This document shows positions 20,387-32,840 of a stretch of 64,000 nucleotides of DNA, piece after piece. The notes below the pieces were generated by a model that did not search any database, had not been told where the DNA came from, and saw only the letters and a program-made list of their open reading frames with translations. The DNA comes from Chrysoporthe austroafricana. Lineage: Eukaryota; Ascomycota; Sordariomycetes; Diaporthales; Cryphonectriaceae. Positions within the stretch are counted from its first letter, which is position 1, and the number at the start of each line of letters is the position of its first letter. Both the position numbers and the translations under genes were made by a program. Location: assembly GCA_001051155.2 (NCBI GenBank), contig JYIP02000002.1:3975583-4039582 (forward strand). Reading direction: 5' to 3'.

Positions 20387-23300
20387 TCAAGAGGCCATCC
20401 TCTTCCGCTTGCTGGGCCGCGGGTTCGCCCCCTGGTCGCCGTCCACAAAGTGGTTCTTCTCGATCTGGTGCTGCCGCAGGTTGTCGGGCCGGTTCTTGTA
20501 GACGCTCGTGCAGCCGGGGAAGTTGCACCGGTAGTGCTTCGGCGGCTCCGTCGAGTGCTGCAGCTTCTTGTGCTTGGCCATGCTGCCGTGGAACCAGCGC
20601 GGGTCCCCCTTGGGCCGGTACCCGCAGATCTCGCAGCACGCGTTGGCCTCCACCTTCGCCTGCTGCGCCTGCTGCGCCTGCGGCTGCAGCTGCTGCTGCG
20701 GCGGCGATGCGGACGAGGTGGCCGGGGTCTGCGTGTCGTGGTTCGAGGAGGCGCTGCTCGCAGAGCGGCTCAGGTCCGTCCAGGTGGCAGTCGTCTTGTC
20801 TGTTGTCGGCGTCAGGTTGTCCACTGTATTACTTGTGGTGGATGCGGGCGGCACGTCTTGGTCTCCCCAGCCCAGCCCAAACAGAGGCTGCAGGTCCGTG
20901 TCGATGCCCATGAGATCGCCGGTCAGCGGCGGAGTCAGCAGCTCGAGGAAGGCATCGTGATCGGATCCGATGGCCGAGACTGCTTCGTCGTCCAGCGGAT
21001 CGGCCTCTAGTTCCGCAATGAGTGCTTCGCTCAGCGAGATGCCGAGGGCATAGTAGTCCTTCCGTCGTGAGGTGCCCGGCCTGCCATCGAGCTCGTAGAT
21101 CGGGTCACAGAGCCGGCGGACGAGGGGCGCATAGCTGTCAAAGTACTTTGAGGGAACAATGCAGTTCTAGATCACCAAGGTCAGTCATTGAGGTACATTT
21201 CAGTTACACGTTGCCCAAACACTTCGGTTCTCGCCTGGTCGGAAGGGTCAGGGCGGGGAGCGCTTACCTGTCCGGCCTGGAGCGCTTCTAACTCGAACCG
21301 GCGCGTTGAACGCACTAGCCCCTTGGTGATGTTCTGGTTCACCTTGCTCAGCTGTGCGATCAGTCCATCGACATCATGGAACCGGTTCACAAGAACAGTC
21401 AGCACGTTCATGATCCCGTCGACATTCACGGCATAAGCACTGTCGCCTTCAGCCTGGAAATGTTTCGCACGCAGCTCCGAGGCACGCGCCTCGAAGGACG
21501 AGCCTAATACTGCGTTGATCTCGAGCTCTGGTATTCACATATTAGGATGCGTCGATTAACAATGAAGGGATGTTTACTCAGGGGGAAAGTATGTACCGTC
21601 GAAGAAGTTTTGTGCTGCCGAGATCAGAGGGTCTACGTCGTCGGCGATATCTTCATCTCGTCCCGTTGCAAGGCCCTTGCCTTTCTTGCTGAAGGTCCTC
21701 TGGGGATTGGCGGACTGCTCACGGATGAGCTGGCTCAACTGCTGGTCGGTCATATCGCTCGGCTGCCAGATGGCCTTGGCTACTTCCCGGAACTGCGTCC
21801 GGTCGGTAGGCGTGAACCACGCAGAGTAGAGAAGGGACCGGGCGAAGAACTTGCTGGACCGCTCCGTCGCGTCGTTCCCGTACACGACAAGAGAGAGGCT
21901 GTAGATGATGTGGACCAGGGAGAGCGCCTCGATGGGCGAGGCGAGGGGGCGGCCGTCCAGGATACTACGCAGCGACGTAAGGCCCTTCCGGGCGATGGTG
22001 CTGCACGACAGCATGCCGAACTGGACGGCGAGGGGGTTCTCCATGTCCTTGAGCTTGGCCTGCGACGAGATGATGTGCTCCTGCAGCGCATCCCACGCGG
22101 CGGCAACGAGGGACTTCGCGTCAGACTGGGGCGCCGCCGGGTGTGCGAACTTGGGCGGCTGCACGGCGAGCGTCTCGGACCTGTCCTCCTCCAGCGAGAA
22201 CGCGGCCGGGTACGAGGCGTCTGGCGCTGTGAAATCCGCACCTAGGGTGAAGAGCGAGTCCGGGAGGGCGGGGTCCTCGGACGACAGCTCGCACAGGGCC
22301 GGCATGTCGGCCGGAAGTTCCGAGATGGTATTGAGAGGGTCGGACGGGCACCGCCCGACGAAGTCGTCGAAGACCGCGTCGTGGGAGACGTCGACGGGGC
22401 CGACGAAGTCCACGGATGCCGACGTGAAGTTCGTCTCCAGGCCGGACCACGCGGTCGAGGGGGCGCTCCACAGCGACGACGGCGTCGACATCGAGCTGAT
22501 GTTGCTCACCGTGCTGGTCGTGGACCGGACCGAGGAGCTCGGCGACAGGTTCTTGCTCCGCGCCGAGGGAGGGGGGCCCCCGCGCGGCGCAGAGTGGTGA
22601 GCCTGGCCGGCGGCCTGCGGGGGGACCTGGGGGGCCGGGCACGCGGCGGATAGGCTCTCGTACGCCGGGACGGCCGCGGAGAAGTCGTAGCTCATGGGGG
22701 CGATGAAGGTCGCGGGCTGCCACTGCATGGACGACTGGAGGGGGACGGAGTCCAGCTCGGGGAGCAGGAGGTCCTGCGGGTTGACGGCGGGGACGGGCGG
22801 CTCGAGGGCGGGCGGGGCGACGACCTCGGTCGAGTCGATCTCGAGGATCTCCGAGTCGGTCGAGGACAGCTCTGGCTTCTCGGGCAAGTCCAGGTTCAGG
22901 GCCTGGGACTCGTGGTAGCTCGGGGGCGCGAGCATGATGTCGTCGACGTCCAGGGCCGGGTCGGGGCCCTTCCGGGACTTGTGGCCCAGGGTGGAGAAGA
23001 AGGTCTTGGCCATGGACAGCATCCGCCGCCTCCTCGAGGGGCGGCTGATGCAGCGGCGGCACGTCATGTCGTCGAACCTCTCGACGCGGAAGTGCTCGTA
23101 GCACCAGTACTCGCGGGTCGGCAGGTGCTGGCACGAGGCCAGGTGCTTGAGCATGTGCTCGTGGTCCGCGAAGTCCCGCCGGCAGCGGACGAGGGGGCAC
23201 TGGAGCTTCTCGCTGGAGCTGATCAGGGGGCTCGAGTTGCGCTTGACGGCGACCCAGACGAGGAAGCGCTGGTAGGAGCAGTCGTCCTGCGAGGTCTGGC

Positions 23301-23680
23301 GGGTCCTGCGATGTCGTGAGTCTTCTGAAAGCCTCCCAAAACCCCCCACCCTCCAACCCCCTCTCCTTTCTCCCAACGACGACGACGACGGGGACGAGGA
23401 CGAGGACGAGGACAAGGACAAGGACTCACACGCATGAGAGAGACATGGTCTCCACGGCGTCGGCAGACGAGGACGCCGGCGAGCTCGGCGACTGAGGGCG
23501 CGGGGGCGGCTTGGAAAGGAGGTGAGCAGCCATCTGGGTGGCCCGCCGGGGCTGGCGAGCACCGGACGGGCCCGCAGGGACCTCGTCCACGGTCGATCCG
23601 CCTCCCATCTCGTGCTGCAGCTCAGGAGGGTCTCGATGCGGGTGCGGGTGCGGGCGTGGGTGCTCTCTGTCTCGAGGCAA
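20387..23680 (-). CDS. C2H2 zinc-finger protein, probable transcription factor
   Basis: Four exons: 23680-23430, 23305-21597, 21527-21268 and 21166-20387 (3000 nt, 999 residues). An N-terminal metal-binding segment spans about residues 120-170 (C120-x4-C125-x8-H134-x3-H138, then further Cys/His to CRRC). A Ser/Pro-rich middle follows, then an alpha-helical region (about 570-830) that reads like the regulatory domain found in many fungal C2H2 factors. Near the C-terminus are two fingers, C918-x2-C921...H939-x4-H944 and C954-x4-C959...H973-x5-H979, then a basic nuclear-localisation-like RPSKRKR. Targets are unknown. The first ATG in frame is at 23680, but translation could start at 23533 (MAAHLLSK), since the intervening residues are low complexity. 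The second exon can also be read open upstream to 23850 without splicing, so the 5' end is the uncertain part. Confidence 0.75.
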
Positions 23681-26600
23681 TCGATCTGTCGACCCGTTGG
23701 GCAGCGCGCGGAAGCGGAGGCGGCGGAGGCGGCGGCAGCGGCGGCGACAACGACGACGACTACGACTCGGCCGGGTGCTGCGCTGGTTCGTCGAGGTGGC
23801 GAGAGCCCATCAGCAGCAGCAGCAGCCAGATCAGCTAACGCATGGGACACGGGATCGTGTCTGGCTGGGCCAGAACTGCTTCGTAAGGCTCGAAGGGGGG
23901 GGGTCAGACGGAGGGCGGCCCTGCGTCCTTGGTGGAGGGTCTCCCAGATGGGCGGGTTGGTCCTACGTAGGACTCTGGCGCAACCCGCTACCCGTGCCGG
24001 CAGCGCACGAGTGCCAGTACCATAGTAGCACGCACTGCTCCCCTCACTAACCCCGTCGCCCTGCTACAGTACCTACTATGTGCCCATGGGGCAGCCAGAG
24101 TGTGCCTGCGTGGCCCACCCGCCTTCGCTTCGCGGCGCAGTCCTCCGCCCGGGAGGATTCGCCCATGTAGCTCCCCATACGCCGCTGTATGCGGGGTGAC
24201 TTTCGGGGCGGTGGTGAGCGAGCAGGATGGATGCAGGCCTGGGGCCAATCAGGCGCGCTGCAGCGCACGGCGAGGCAGATCGGGGTCCTCGCCAAGCTGA
24301 ATCTAGGGCCCTGGCCTCGTCAGCAGCGCGCCGGCTCGCCTGTCAGTGACCTGTGCGGTTAGGCTGGTAACGCGGGCGACGTGCCGGCGGCGGCTCGATC
24401 TGTTAGTGCCCTCCCAGCGACTAGGACTGCGTCTTGTGTATAAGCTTCGCGCGGCCTGGGCTGCTACCCCAGCACGCCCGGTAGACACCGTCGTCGTGGC
24501 CGACGAGGGGCCGTAGCCTCGTGCGTCGATCTGGGCGAGGTTGCAGCCTCGAGAAAGACGGCAGCATAGCCATTGGCACCTGGCGAGGAATTGGGGCGAG
24601 TTACAGCAGAACATTCCTCGCAGTGAGTCCCCAGATCGTCTGTAGCAGGTAGAAACAATGACGACCTCGAAAGCCTCCCCGTCGAGTCGAGACGGCACAT
24701 GAGGCTCTCGTATCGATAAGACACCGGCCAGGACTCGGGGCAGGAGGAATTCGTGCAGCAGAGATAGAAGCGGTCGGTTATCGAGATGGGGTGATCCTGG
24801 CAGATCGATCCTCTTGACCGGTCCAGCCACGGCGTAAGCACGCTGAAGAATGCCTCGTAGGACATACGCCCAGATAGTCCTAGTAGCCAGCCAAGAGAGA
24901 CAAGAGAGACATCATCGGTCGGTATGGCCTGACTGGGAAGGGAGAGGCTGCCTCGCCGTCCAGACAGACGCAGCAGCACAAAGCGCAGGACACGCCTCGG
25001 CCTTTCAATCCCCCCGAGTAGACACGCCCCCGGCGCCCGTCTGTCTGCCTCGAGAGGGAGCGTCAACACGACAGACAACGACCCTGAACCGGGACGTGCA
25101 GCACAGCAAGCAGCCAGTACCGACATGTAATCGCCGGACCTGTCATGCAGTCGAACCGCTTCAGAGATCGGTGCTGCCCCCGGTCCACCTAATCTGGCCA
25201 ACACGAGGAAAGGCGTATCACGCGCGCGCACGCAACCTTGTCGGATCCTATCGTGCCTGTCTCCCCCCATCCTCTGCAGTCTTTCCTGGGGCTGCTGCCG
25301 ATCAGCAACGATGACGGAATCCTAATCCTCTGGCATGTAGCACCCAGCGTCCGATTCTGGAAGCTATCGACTCGACTCAATTAAAGATGCATGCAGCACC
25401 GACGGGGAGCTTACAGGTTGCTGCTGCTCTGTCTACCAGCCTGGGACGGAGGGTGTGCGAGCAGGAAGGACCTGGATGGCGCCGTTTCGAGGCTAGACTG
25501 AAGTTGGGCCGCCTGAATTAAACCCCCCCTTCTTCTTCGGATGTGCCACGGCAAGGCGATGCTCGTCCCGGCGACTTCTCTCGGCCCCACGTCCCACGGC
25601 GGCGAGCCGTCTTGTGGGGTCAGTCGCCCGGCGCCGGGACGACCTCGACTAGCTGCCCGCCCTCGAGAGGGCCAGCCCGCGGCACCGAGGCAGGCTGGGC
25701 CCCTGGACGGTGCCTCCATGCGAGGTTGCGCATGGATTCACAACTCGTGGTCTTGTGGTCGGCCAGGCCGTGAACCTGCTGGCGAGACGGACGACCCCCC
25801 TGCACCCCGCAACCCGGCCTTCTGATAGGGGGGGTACCCTAATCATACCTATGCTGCATCGTGCTATGAACTCTGTGAGCTGATATGGGATCGGCGGGCG
25901 TCTCGCAGGTCACCCGTCAATGCAGCTTCCTCTTACGACGTCCTGTCTGCCTTCGGACGAAAAAGAACGGAGCAGCGAGGTGCGAGACACAAATCTGGGC
26001 CTGTGGGCCACCGCGAGGGGTGTATGCGTGTGGGTGTATGTGTGTACGCTACTCCGCGTGAGCGAGCCCAAGGCACGCTCGCCGCCGTCGACGACGGAGC
26101 CAAACAGGCGCCAGAGTCCCGCTGCCGGAACGGGGGGAAGGGGGGAGGGCAACTGCATCGCATCACACCGCCTCGATCTTCCGAAAAGGCTTTTCTCTCG
26201 CTACACAGTACTGTGCCCGCCGCCCACTGGCCGAGCGACCTGATGATCGGCAGCGCCTATCAGGAAAATGCGAAACAGCCGAGAGGGACCCCCGGGGTCT
26301 GTTGGGGCCCGGGCTGACAGCCGCGGGAGGTGGGCGCTGTTTCAACCTTATGCACGGCAGCACCATCCCTCCGCTTCCTCCTCCTCCCCCCCACGCCGCT
26401 GCAGGCCTCCATTGGGCGGGCGGATGGGCTCGACTTGTCGGACGATTCACCTTGAAACGGCCAACGTCATCGTGGCCTGTCGAACGTCGAGACGGCGAGA
26501 CGAGACTGGTCCGCTGCAGCCCTGGGGGGCACACATCGGATGGGCTTGCAGGACCCTCCCCCCAGGCGCTAGCGCCGAGGCCGCGTCGCAGCAGAAGCTG

Positions 26601-26896
26601 TCGCCAGTGGTGGGCGAGGGAGAGGGAGTCGAGAGCGAGCCCACCTCCTCGCCGTGGAGAGGGAGGGAGGGAGGGAGAGAAGACGAGAGAGAGAGAGAGC
26701 GGCGAGGGAGGTTGGGGATCGATGCGGCCGGATGGGACACGCACGCACGCACGCAACGCTGCGGCTGCAGCTAGAAGTCAGCCGCATGTGCCGACCAGAA
26801 AATCAAGCTGCACACATGACGATGCCTACTACACCGCGCTGCACTGCACTGCACTGCACAGCTACCGGGGGAGCGTTCTTGATTTCTGCGCCGTGG

Positions 26897-26938
26897 TGCT
26901 GCTGCTGCTGCTGCTGCTGCTACCGCCGCCGCCGCCGC
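26897..26938. repeat. (CTG)n followed by (CCG)n trinucleotide tract
   Basis: Eight CTG-type units run directly into five CCG-type units in non-coding DNA. Confidence 0.9.
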
Positions 26939-28690
26939 TGCTTGGCACGGAGCAGGAGGAGGCTGGGCAGGCCCCGAGCCCGCCTGCTTTTCTTGCACCT
27001 ACGGTATCACAGTAGTGAGTGAATGGCTCGATCACTCAGTATGCGAGCAGGCATGGCAGGCATAGCACCCGCCTTGCATAGTCGGCCAGCCCAGGCCTGG
27101 AGCGCTGGGTCACCCCACTGTGGCTGCCATCGGAGACGAGCCAAGAGGTGCCAAACAGGGGACACGGGGCCGCGTAGGGAGCACGCCTACCACCGTACCG
27201 GGTTCTACGCGCCCATGGTGGTGACAACTACTATGATACTACTGGTCTTACTACGGAGGGAGACAGACGACGGGGTGGTGGAGCAGGGCTTGGCACTCTT
27301 GCGGAGGGATCTCATGACAGGAGAAAACCCCCGCGGGGGCCCACGCCCACCGATTAGCTTCCAATTGCTCGGTCGAGCCTCGTTTGGGGAGGGGGGGTGT
27401 GGGAGAGGATCAGGAAACCTTCGCCCAGAAACGAATGGCTGTGAAGCTCCCAATGGCCTGGGTGGGAAGAAAAAAAAAAAGGGCTGGACCCCAGAACGGG
27501 CGGGCGCCTTGCCCCCCCCCCCCACCCCTGGTGCTGCATGCAGCGTGCTGGGTAGTTGCCCAGTGCCGGGGGCATACCCCCCCGGGGGCCCGCCATTGGC
27601 CCGACGCTGGCGGCGCGTCGTCTTATCAATCGCCAATTTGGGAAGAGATTTCTTTGCTGCCCCAGCGCGCGTGGGACGGGGGGGGGGTCGGAGAGAGAAT
27701 AGGCTTCCCGCCCTTCGTCTCGGCGATCCTGTAGGTTACTGCACTGCTATGATTGACAGAGGGCATGGATGATGACGGGTCGTGATCGGGGCAGCGGATC
27801 GAATCCAATCCCTCTCCCAGGTTTAAATAGGGGCGCCCTCGTCCCCAGGGTCCGACATGGCCTGGGAGGAAGGCCCATGATGATGCCGGAACGACTAGTC
27901 GCCAGGTAGAGCAGATAGGCGTCACCACCCACCCACACCCACCACCTCTACGTTCTCTCCCTCCCCTATCTCGCGGCCGCGCAGGAAGCAGGCTAGGAGA
28001 GACAGGAGGAAGAAGAAGCGCCGCCCCAAACCACCACGCCCGCGCCCGCGCCCGCCACGCCCGCGCCCGGACCCAAGGCCGTCGACCAGTCCGTCGCCGC
28101 CTTCATATCTATCTCTCCCCTCCTTATCTGCGTCAAAGAAGCACTGCAGGAGGATCTGCCCACCCCCGTTGGCTGGCTGCCGGGGAACCAGACAGGGCGA
28201 CCGGGGCCAAAGTCTTGGCTCTTGTGTTGGATGACCGATACCACACTGATATCTGATACGGAGAGAGGGAGAGAAAGGGACGAGGCGCCTGACATATGAG
28301 GAGAGCGGCCGCCTCCCTGTCTCGAAAACCTCGCCATCGAGAAGCCTCTTTTATTTGTTCTGTTTCTTCTCCTGTCACCCCGTCTCTCTCTGGACCCCCG
28401 AACCGACCGATCTTCTCCTGGCCCGTTGCAGATACGAGCCCCCCCGTCAGTCAGTCAGTCAGTCCGTCAGCCCAGCGAAGGATCGCTAGGCACGCAACAA
28501 AACCCAGAGAGGATCTCTGACAGGATCCCCCGCCGGCCTGTCCTGTTCTGGCCGGGGCCACCTGAGCAGAGCGAGTCAAGGCAGCACATACTCAGCACAG
28601 CAACGCGTGGCGAGCCCCGCGGGGGGGAACGACCAGTTAGCAAGCGGGCAGCAAGCAAGCCTTGTGCCTGCGTGCGTGCGTGCGTGCCTC

Positions 28691-28693
<3 letters not shown>

Positions 28694-28744
<51 letters not shown>
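28694..28744. repeat. (GT)25 microsatellite
   Basis: A pure GT run, preceded by GTGC units and followed by interrupted GT/GC repeats; the longest dinucleotide repeat in the window. Confidence 0.97.
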
Positions 28745-28749
<5 letters not shown>

Positions 28750-29351
28750 GCGTGCGTGTGTGCATGTTCCAGGAAGAGGGGGCCCTCTAAATAAAACCAG
28801 ACCAAGAAGACGACGCTGCGTCGTCCGAAGTTCTCTCAACGCGAGCTCCCCCCTCCCTGGGCCCGCTTCTGGGGCCTCTCGCACCGCACCACTTCCTGCT
28901 GGGGGTTAGGTTGTTTTTACTGGATCCTGCAGGCGATCCGATTCGAATTTATATCCCGGGGCCCGTCGTCGAGCCTCAAACCCAGCCCTGTCCTTCTCGG
29001 GGGGTGTGGGTTTCTTCCTCCTCCTCCTCCTCCTCTTACCTCTATTTGTTTATCTGTTTTATATCCTTCTTGTTTTCTTCTTCTTCTTCTTTCTCAGCCT
29101 TGCTGGCCAAAACACCTCCGTGGTTGCACTCTTCTCCACGCACACCCGACCACCCGCCCATCCATCCATCCTCCCACCCAGCCGACCAGCCGCCCGACCA
29201 ACCAACCAACCAACCAGCAGGCCCGCCCAGCCTGCTGCGACGCTGGGCCCGAGCGCCTGGACGCCCGCCACCACCACCGGGAAAGCGTGCCTGCCCCAGC
29301 GCGGCACAGCGCCAAGGACCCTGAATTTTCGGGGGGAGGGTCCCCCTAACT

Positions 29352-29353
<2 letters not shown>

Positions 29354-29393
<40 letters not shown>

Positions 29394-29496
29394 CTTTTTC
29401 ATTTTTNGTTGGCGGCCCGCCCCCCCCCCGGGCGAGCCGGCCCCCCCCCGCGGGGGCGGCGCCCCCGGCCCCCGGGGTTTCGGGGGGGGGGCCCCC

Positions 29497-29530
<34 letters not shown>
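29354..29530. other. Probable assembly artefact with an N
   Basis: A 40-nt T run, a single N at 29407, about 90 nt made almost only of G and C homopolymers, then a 30-nt T run. This pattern is typical of low-quality read ends forced together and is unlike any biological repeat. Sequence length and continuity here should not be trusted. Confidence 0.8.
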
Positions 29531-29531
<1 letters not shown>

Positions 29532-29988
29532 TTCGTCGCTGCAGAACACGTGCGCCAATGACAGGGCCATGGCCACCACGACGACGACGTACACCGCGCA
29601 CTGCACGCACATCGAGCTCGACCTGAGCGCGTGCCACCTCGGCCCCAACTCCATCGCCGACAGGATCAACGATGCCGTCCCCGGGCTGAAGACGGGCGCA
29701 GGTACGCTAGAGGCTCTCTTTTTTTTCTCTTTGTGTCTTTTAATTTCCACACTGGGCCCCATCAGCCTCCTTATATCCCCTGCACTGGCGTGGCGAGTCG
29801 CGTGCCCTTCTCTCTCCTCCCCCCAATTGTCTCGACGGCAGCGCCCCCGTGGGCCTTGCCGTCTTCACGCGCCAGGCTGCGCGGCTCGGCTTGGCGCGAC
29901 CGGTCGCGGAACGAGCCTCGTATCGGGGCTAGCCGGCGGCGGACGCTTTCCTCGATTGCTCGCCCCGGCCGGGCCTGGCCAGGTGCTA

Positions 29989-30240
<252 letters not shown>

Positions 30241-30303
30241 CTAACACCCTCGGCAGCCTTCTTCCACTTCCTGCGGGCCAACCTCGCCCTCCAGCCGTCC
30301 GCC

Positions 30304-31233
30304 ATGTCGTCCAACGCCTCCACCCCCGTCCTCGAGCCGCAGGGCCTGCGCGCCCCCGCCGGCCCGTCCCCCCTCGGCCGGACCCTCACCGCCGCCGCCG
30401 CCGCCAAGCGGCCCGCCTCGCCGCGCCGCGCGACGCCGCCAGCGCCCGCCAACGCCGGCCTGGACGACATCCCGCCGCTGTCCCTCGAGGTCCTGACGTC
30501 GCGCGCCGACCGCGTCGACGCCCTGCGCCTCGTCGCCGACTCCATCGCCCAGCAGCGCCAGCGCGCCGCCCTCGCCCTCATCTGCCACCCGCTGCCCCTC
30601 GCCGGCCTCGCCCTCGCCCTCGCCGCCGCCTACCAGCTCGCCTGGGCCCGCCGCCCCGTGCCCGCCCGCGACTTCGGCCTCGCCATGACCGTCACCGCCG
30701 GCGTCGTCATGGCCTACCTCCTCGCCGTCCGCTACGCCACCGCCGGCTACATCCAGGTCGCCGAGGGCATCGGCTACGACTTCCTCGTGCCCCCCTCCGC
30801 TGACGGCGCCGCCTCCCCGGCCGACGAGGACATCGTCATCGGAATGCGCTTCGGCTCCGAGCTGATCGGCGCCTGCGTCCTGCGCCTCGAGCCCGCCAGC
30901 CCGGGCGCCTCCCCGACCCGTCGCCGGAACCGCTCCGCCCAGAACCACCATCACCACAACCTCCGCGGCGGCCGCGGCGTCATCCGCGCCTGGACCGTGC
31001 GCCTCCGGTACCGCGGCCGCGGCGTCGGCGGCGACATGCTGCACGAGGCCGTGCGCGTCACGCGCGAGCGGTGCGGCCGCGAGGCCGAGGTCGGCTTCGC
31101 CGCCGAGCACGCCAACAGCGCCGCCGTGCTGCCCGAGATGTTCAACCGCGCGTTCCGCCGCGGCGAGAGGCGGGCCGCCGGCGCGCTGGAGCGCGTGCTG
31201 GGCGAGTGGGAGGGGGTGCGGAGGAAGCGGTAG
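30304..31233 (+). CDS. Membrane-anchored GNAT-family N-acetyltransferase
   Basis: Intron-free, 309 residues. Residues 1-55 are Ala/Pro-rich. Two hydrophobic segments (about 88-113 and 124-146) form a likely membrane hairpin, after which the GNAT fold reads [12 protein letters not shown], then [19 protein letters not shown]. In the latter, residues 235-243 are the R-x-x-G-x-G acetyl-CoA pyrophosphate loop. The final [20 protein letters not shown] resembles the end of GNAT domains. The layout of an N-terminal hairpin plus GNAT recalls NAT8-type acetyltransferases of the endoplasmic reticulum, but the substrate is unknown. An upstream stop-free frame continues back to 29569; I chose the ATG at 30304 because upstream residues are repeat-encoded. 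A His-rich insertion (NHHHHN) sits before the acetyl-CoA loop. Confidence 0.78.
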   Translation: MSSNASTPVLEPQGLRAPAGPSPLGRTLTAAAAAKRPASPRRATPPAPANAGLDDIPPLSLEVLTSRADRVDALRLVADSIAQQRQRAALALICHPLPLAGLALALAAAYQLAWARRPVPARDFGLAMTVTAGVVMAYLLAVRYATAGYIQVAEGIGYDFLVPPSADGAASPADEDIVIGMRFGSELIGACVLRLEPASPGASPTRRRNRSAQNHHHHNLRGGRGVIRAWTVRLRYRGRGVGGDMLHEAVRVTRERCGREAEVGFAAEHANSAAVLPEMFNRAFRRGERRAAGALERVLGEWEGVRRKR

Positions 31234-32840
31234 GCGGGGTGCTAGAGAGAGTGTGTGTGATGCGGGGCCACGAGAGAGAGCGCGCGAGAGAGCGCGAGAG
31301 AGAAAGAAAGGGGGAGAGACAGAGGGAGAGAAGGATAGAGAAAGATTCGTGTGCCGAACGGGGCGGCAGGACGAGGTGTGGCTTTTTTTCGTTTTAAATC
31401 TCGGAACCGAGGCATCTGGATAAAGGGATCTATCTATCTGTCGGCCGGCGTGCATTTTTCATGATACCACTTTCGTTTTATTCCCCCCCGCTCACGGCAG
31501 CACAGCGAAGCCAGGGACGAGGAGACGAGCGGGGTTCGACAATCTGGTCTCTCGTTGCGTCTTTATATCCATCTGGACCGGGTCGGGCTACAGGACTAAA
31601 CTTGTGTGTTGTGTTGTGTGTGGATTTTTGTTTATTTTTTTTTTACGATGATACCCCCATTTCTCTCATTCTTACAAGACATGGCGGTCGTGCCCCTCTT
31701 TCGGAAAGACGGACGGGGGGAGAGTTGTTCTGGACCGCGTCGGGGAATAGACCTCCGCGCAGACTCTCATTAAATTAATGAAAGAAGGTTGAAATCGCGG
31801 CGAGACTCGCTGCTGAAGTTGATGATCTGGCCCTCCTCCTCGTAGCCGCGTGCCGCTTCGCCTGTTGTCTGATGAGATCTACGGGGGGGAGAGATGTTCT
31901 GGACCGCATCGGGGAATAGACCTCCGCGCAGACTCTCATTAAATTAATGAAAGAAGGATGAATCGCGGCGAGATTCGCTGAAGTTGTTTTAGCCGACCTC
32001 GTAGTCCCATCTCACCTCGCCTCTTGTCTGATGAGATTCCCATCAACTGACCCCTTCTGCGGAGCACCTCTCGCCCTGGGGCACTTGACGTGTTGTCCTC
32101 GAGGTTCCCGACGTGAGTCGCAACAAAAGGGCTGTTCGCTTTTCAGCAGCGTCCTGTCCTGCCGTCCCTCCCTAGGGTTTCTCCTACATTTTTGCCTTGT
32201 GCAGAGATCCTCTGTCCAAGACACGGGTTGCGTCATGTTCCTGCTTCCAGCGCTGGGCGTATCACCCAATAGCACACCTCGATGGCACACTCCCTCGGAA
32301 CCTTCTCTCCGGCTTGTCCCCTTATACCCTTCCTCTACGTGTTCCCGCTGCCTTCTCCGAGTCTCAAAAGAACGTAGCGTTTCTTCTCCAGGGTCACAGG
32401 TCATACAATGTTGGAGAGGTGTATTAGCTTGGCACTGAAAATTCCATTCGATTCGACGAAGATAGTTCGATTTGCACGAGGTAGTTCTCGTAATAAACGC
32501 CCACGCCGGGGGTCGCAGAGACAAGACCGAGACGGCCGAGAATTGGTACTGAGCCCGGGAACAGCAGACATAAATCATTGTAGGCATCGCCGGCCTCCCT
32601 CCTTTCCATGAACGCCCCATATCCGTAGCCGATGCTTTGCCACAACCATAACATAGCGACGAAGGGCAGCAGCGGAGATAAAGCCGTACCCCCTTCTTGG
32701 TATCAGTGCATAATAAAAGACAGAACAGCCGCGAGGAAACCTCCGAGACCAGGCGGGGGGAGGTATGTTTCCACCACCACCACCATACAGGTTTGACGGG
32801 AAGGCGTGAGTAGTGACCAGAGGTCGGATCATCTGTCGAC
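31234..32840. other. Intergenic between convergent GNAT and histone H4 variant
   Basis: This holds GA-rich sequence after the GNAT stop (31255-31345), a TATC run near 31428, and a direct duplication of about 160 bp (separate entry). A 202-codon minus-strand frame at 32012-32620 has no domain and overlaps the duplication, so I do not call it. Confidence 0.5.
31712..32040. repeat. Imperfect tandem duplication of about 160-170 bp
   Basis: Copy 1 covers about 31712-31880 and copy 2 about 31881-32040. Both share GGGGAATAGACCTCCGCGCA followed by CTCATTAAATTAATGAAAGA and end in TTGTCTGATGAGAT. The copies differ by scattered substitutions and small indels, so the duplication is not recent. Confidence 0.85.

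Noticed and set aside
20387..23850. Alternative unspliced 5' end of the zinc-finger gene from 23850
   Set aside because: It would read through a GT-AG intron into poly-Val, poly-Ala and poly-Ser tracts; the spliced start at 23680 (or 23533) gives a more natural protein.
24303..25270. Overlapping minus-strand frames of 175 and 268 codons, one Cys-rich
   Set aside because: Two phases are open at once, as expected from GC bias. No domain, signal peptide or splice structure, and the Cys spacing fits no family I know.
28694..28744. GT tract as a telomere-like or centromere-like signal
   Set aside because: A simple dinucleotide microsatellite; fungal telomeres here would be TTAGGG repeats, and none are present.
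29569..29700. Plus-strand segment reading HIELDLSACHLGPNSIAD, ending at a GT donor
   Set aside because: It looks exon-like but directly follows the assembly artefact, and I found no partner exon, so it could be a piece of another locus. Not called as a gene.
32012..32620. Minus-strand 202-codon frame next to the duplication
   Set aside because: No recognisable domain; it overlaps the edge of a non-coding duplication and lies where a 3' flank is expected.
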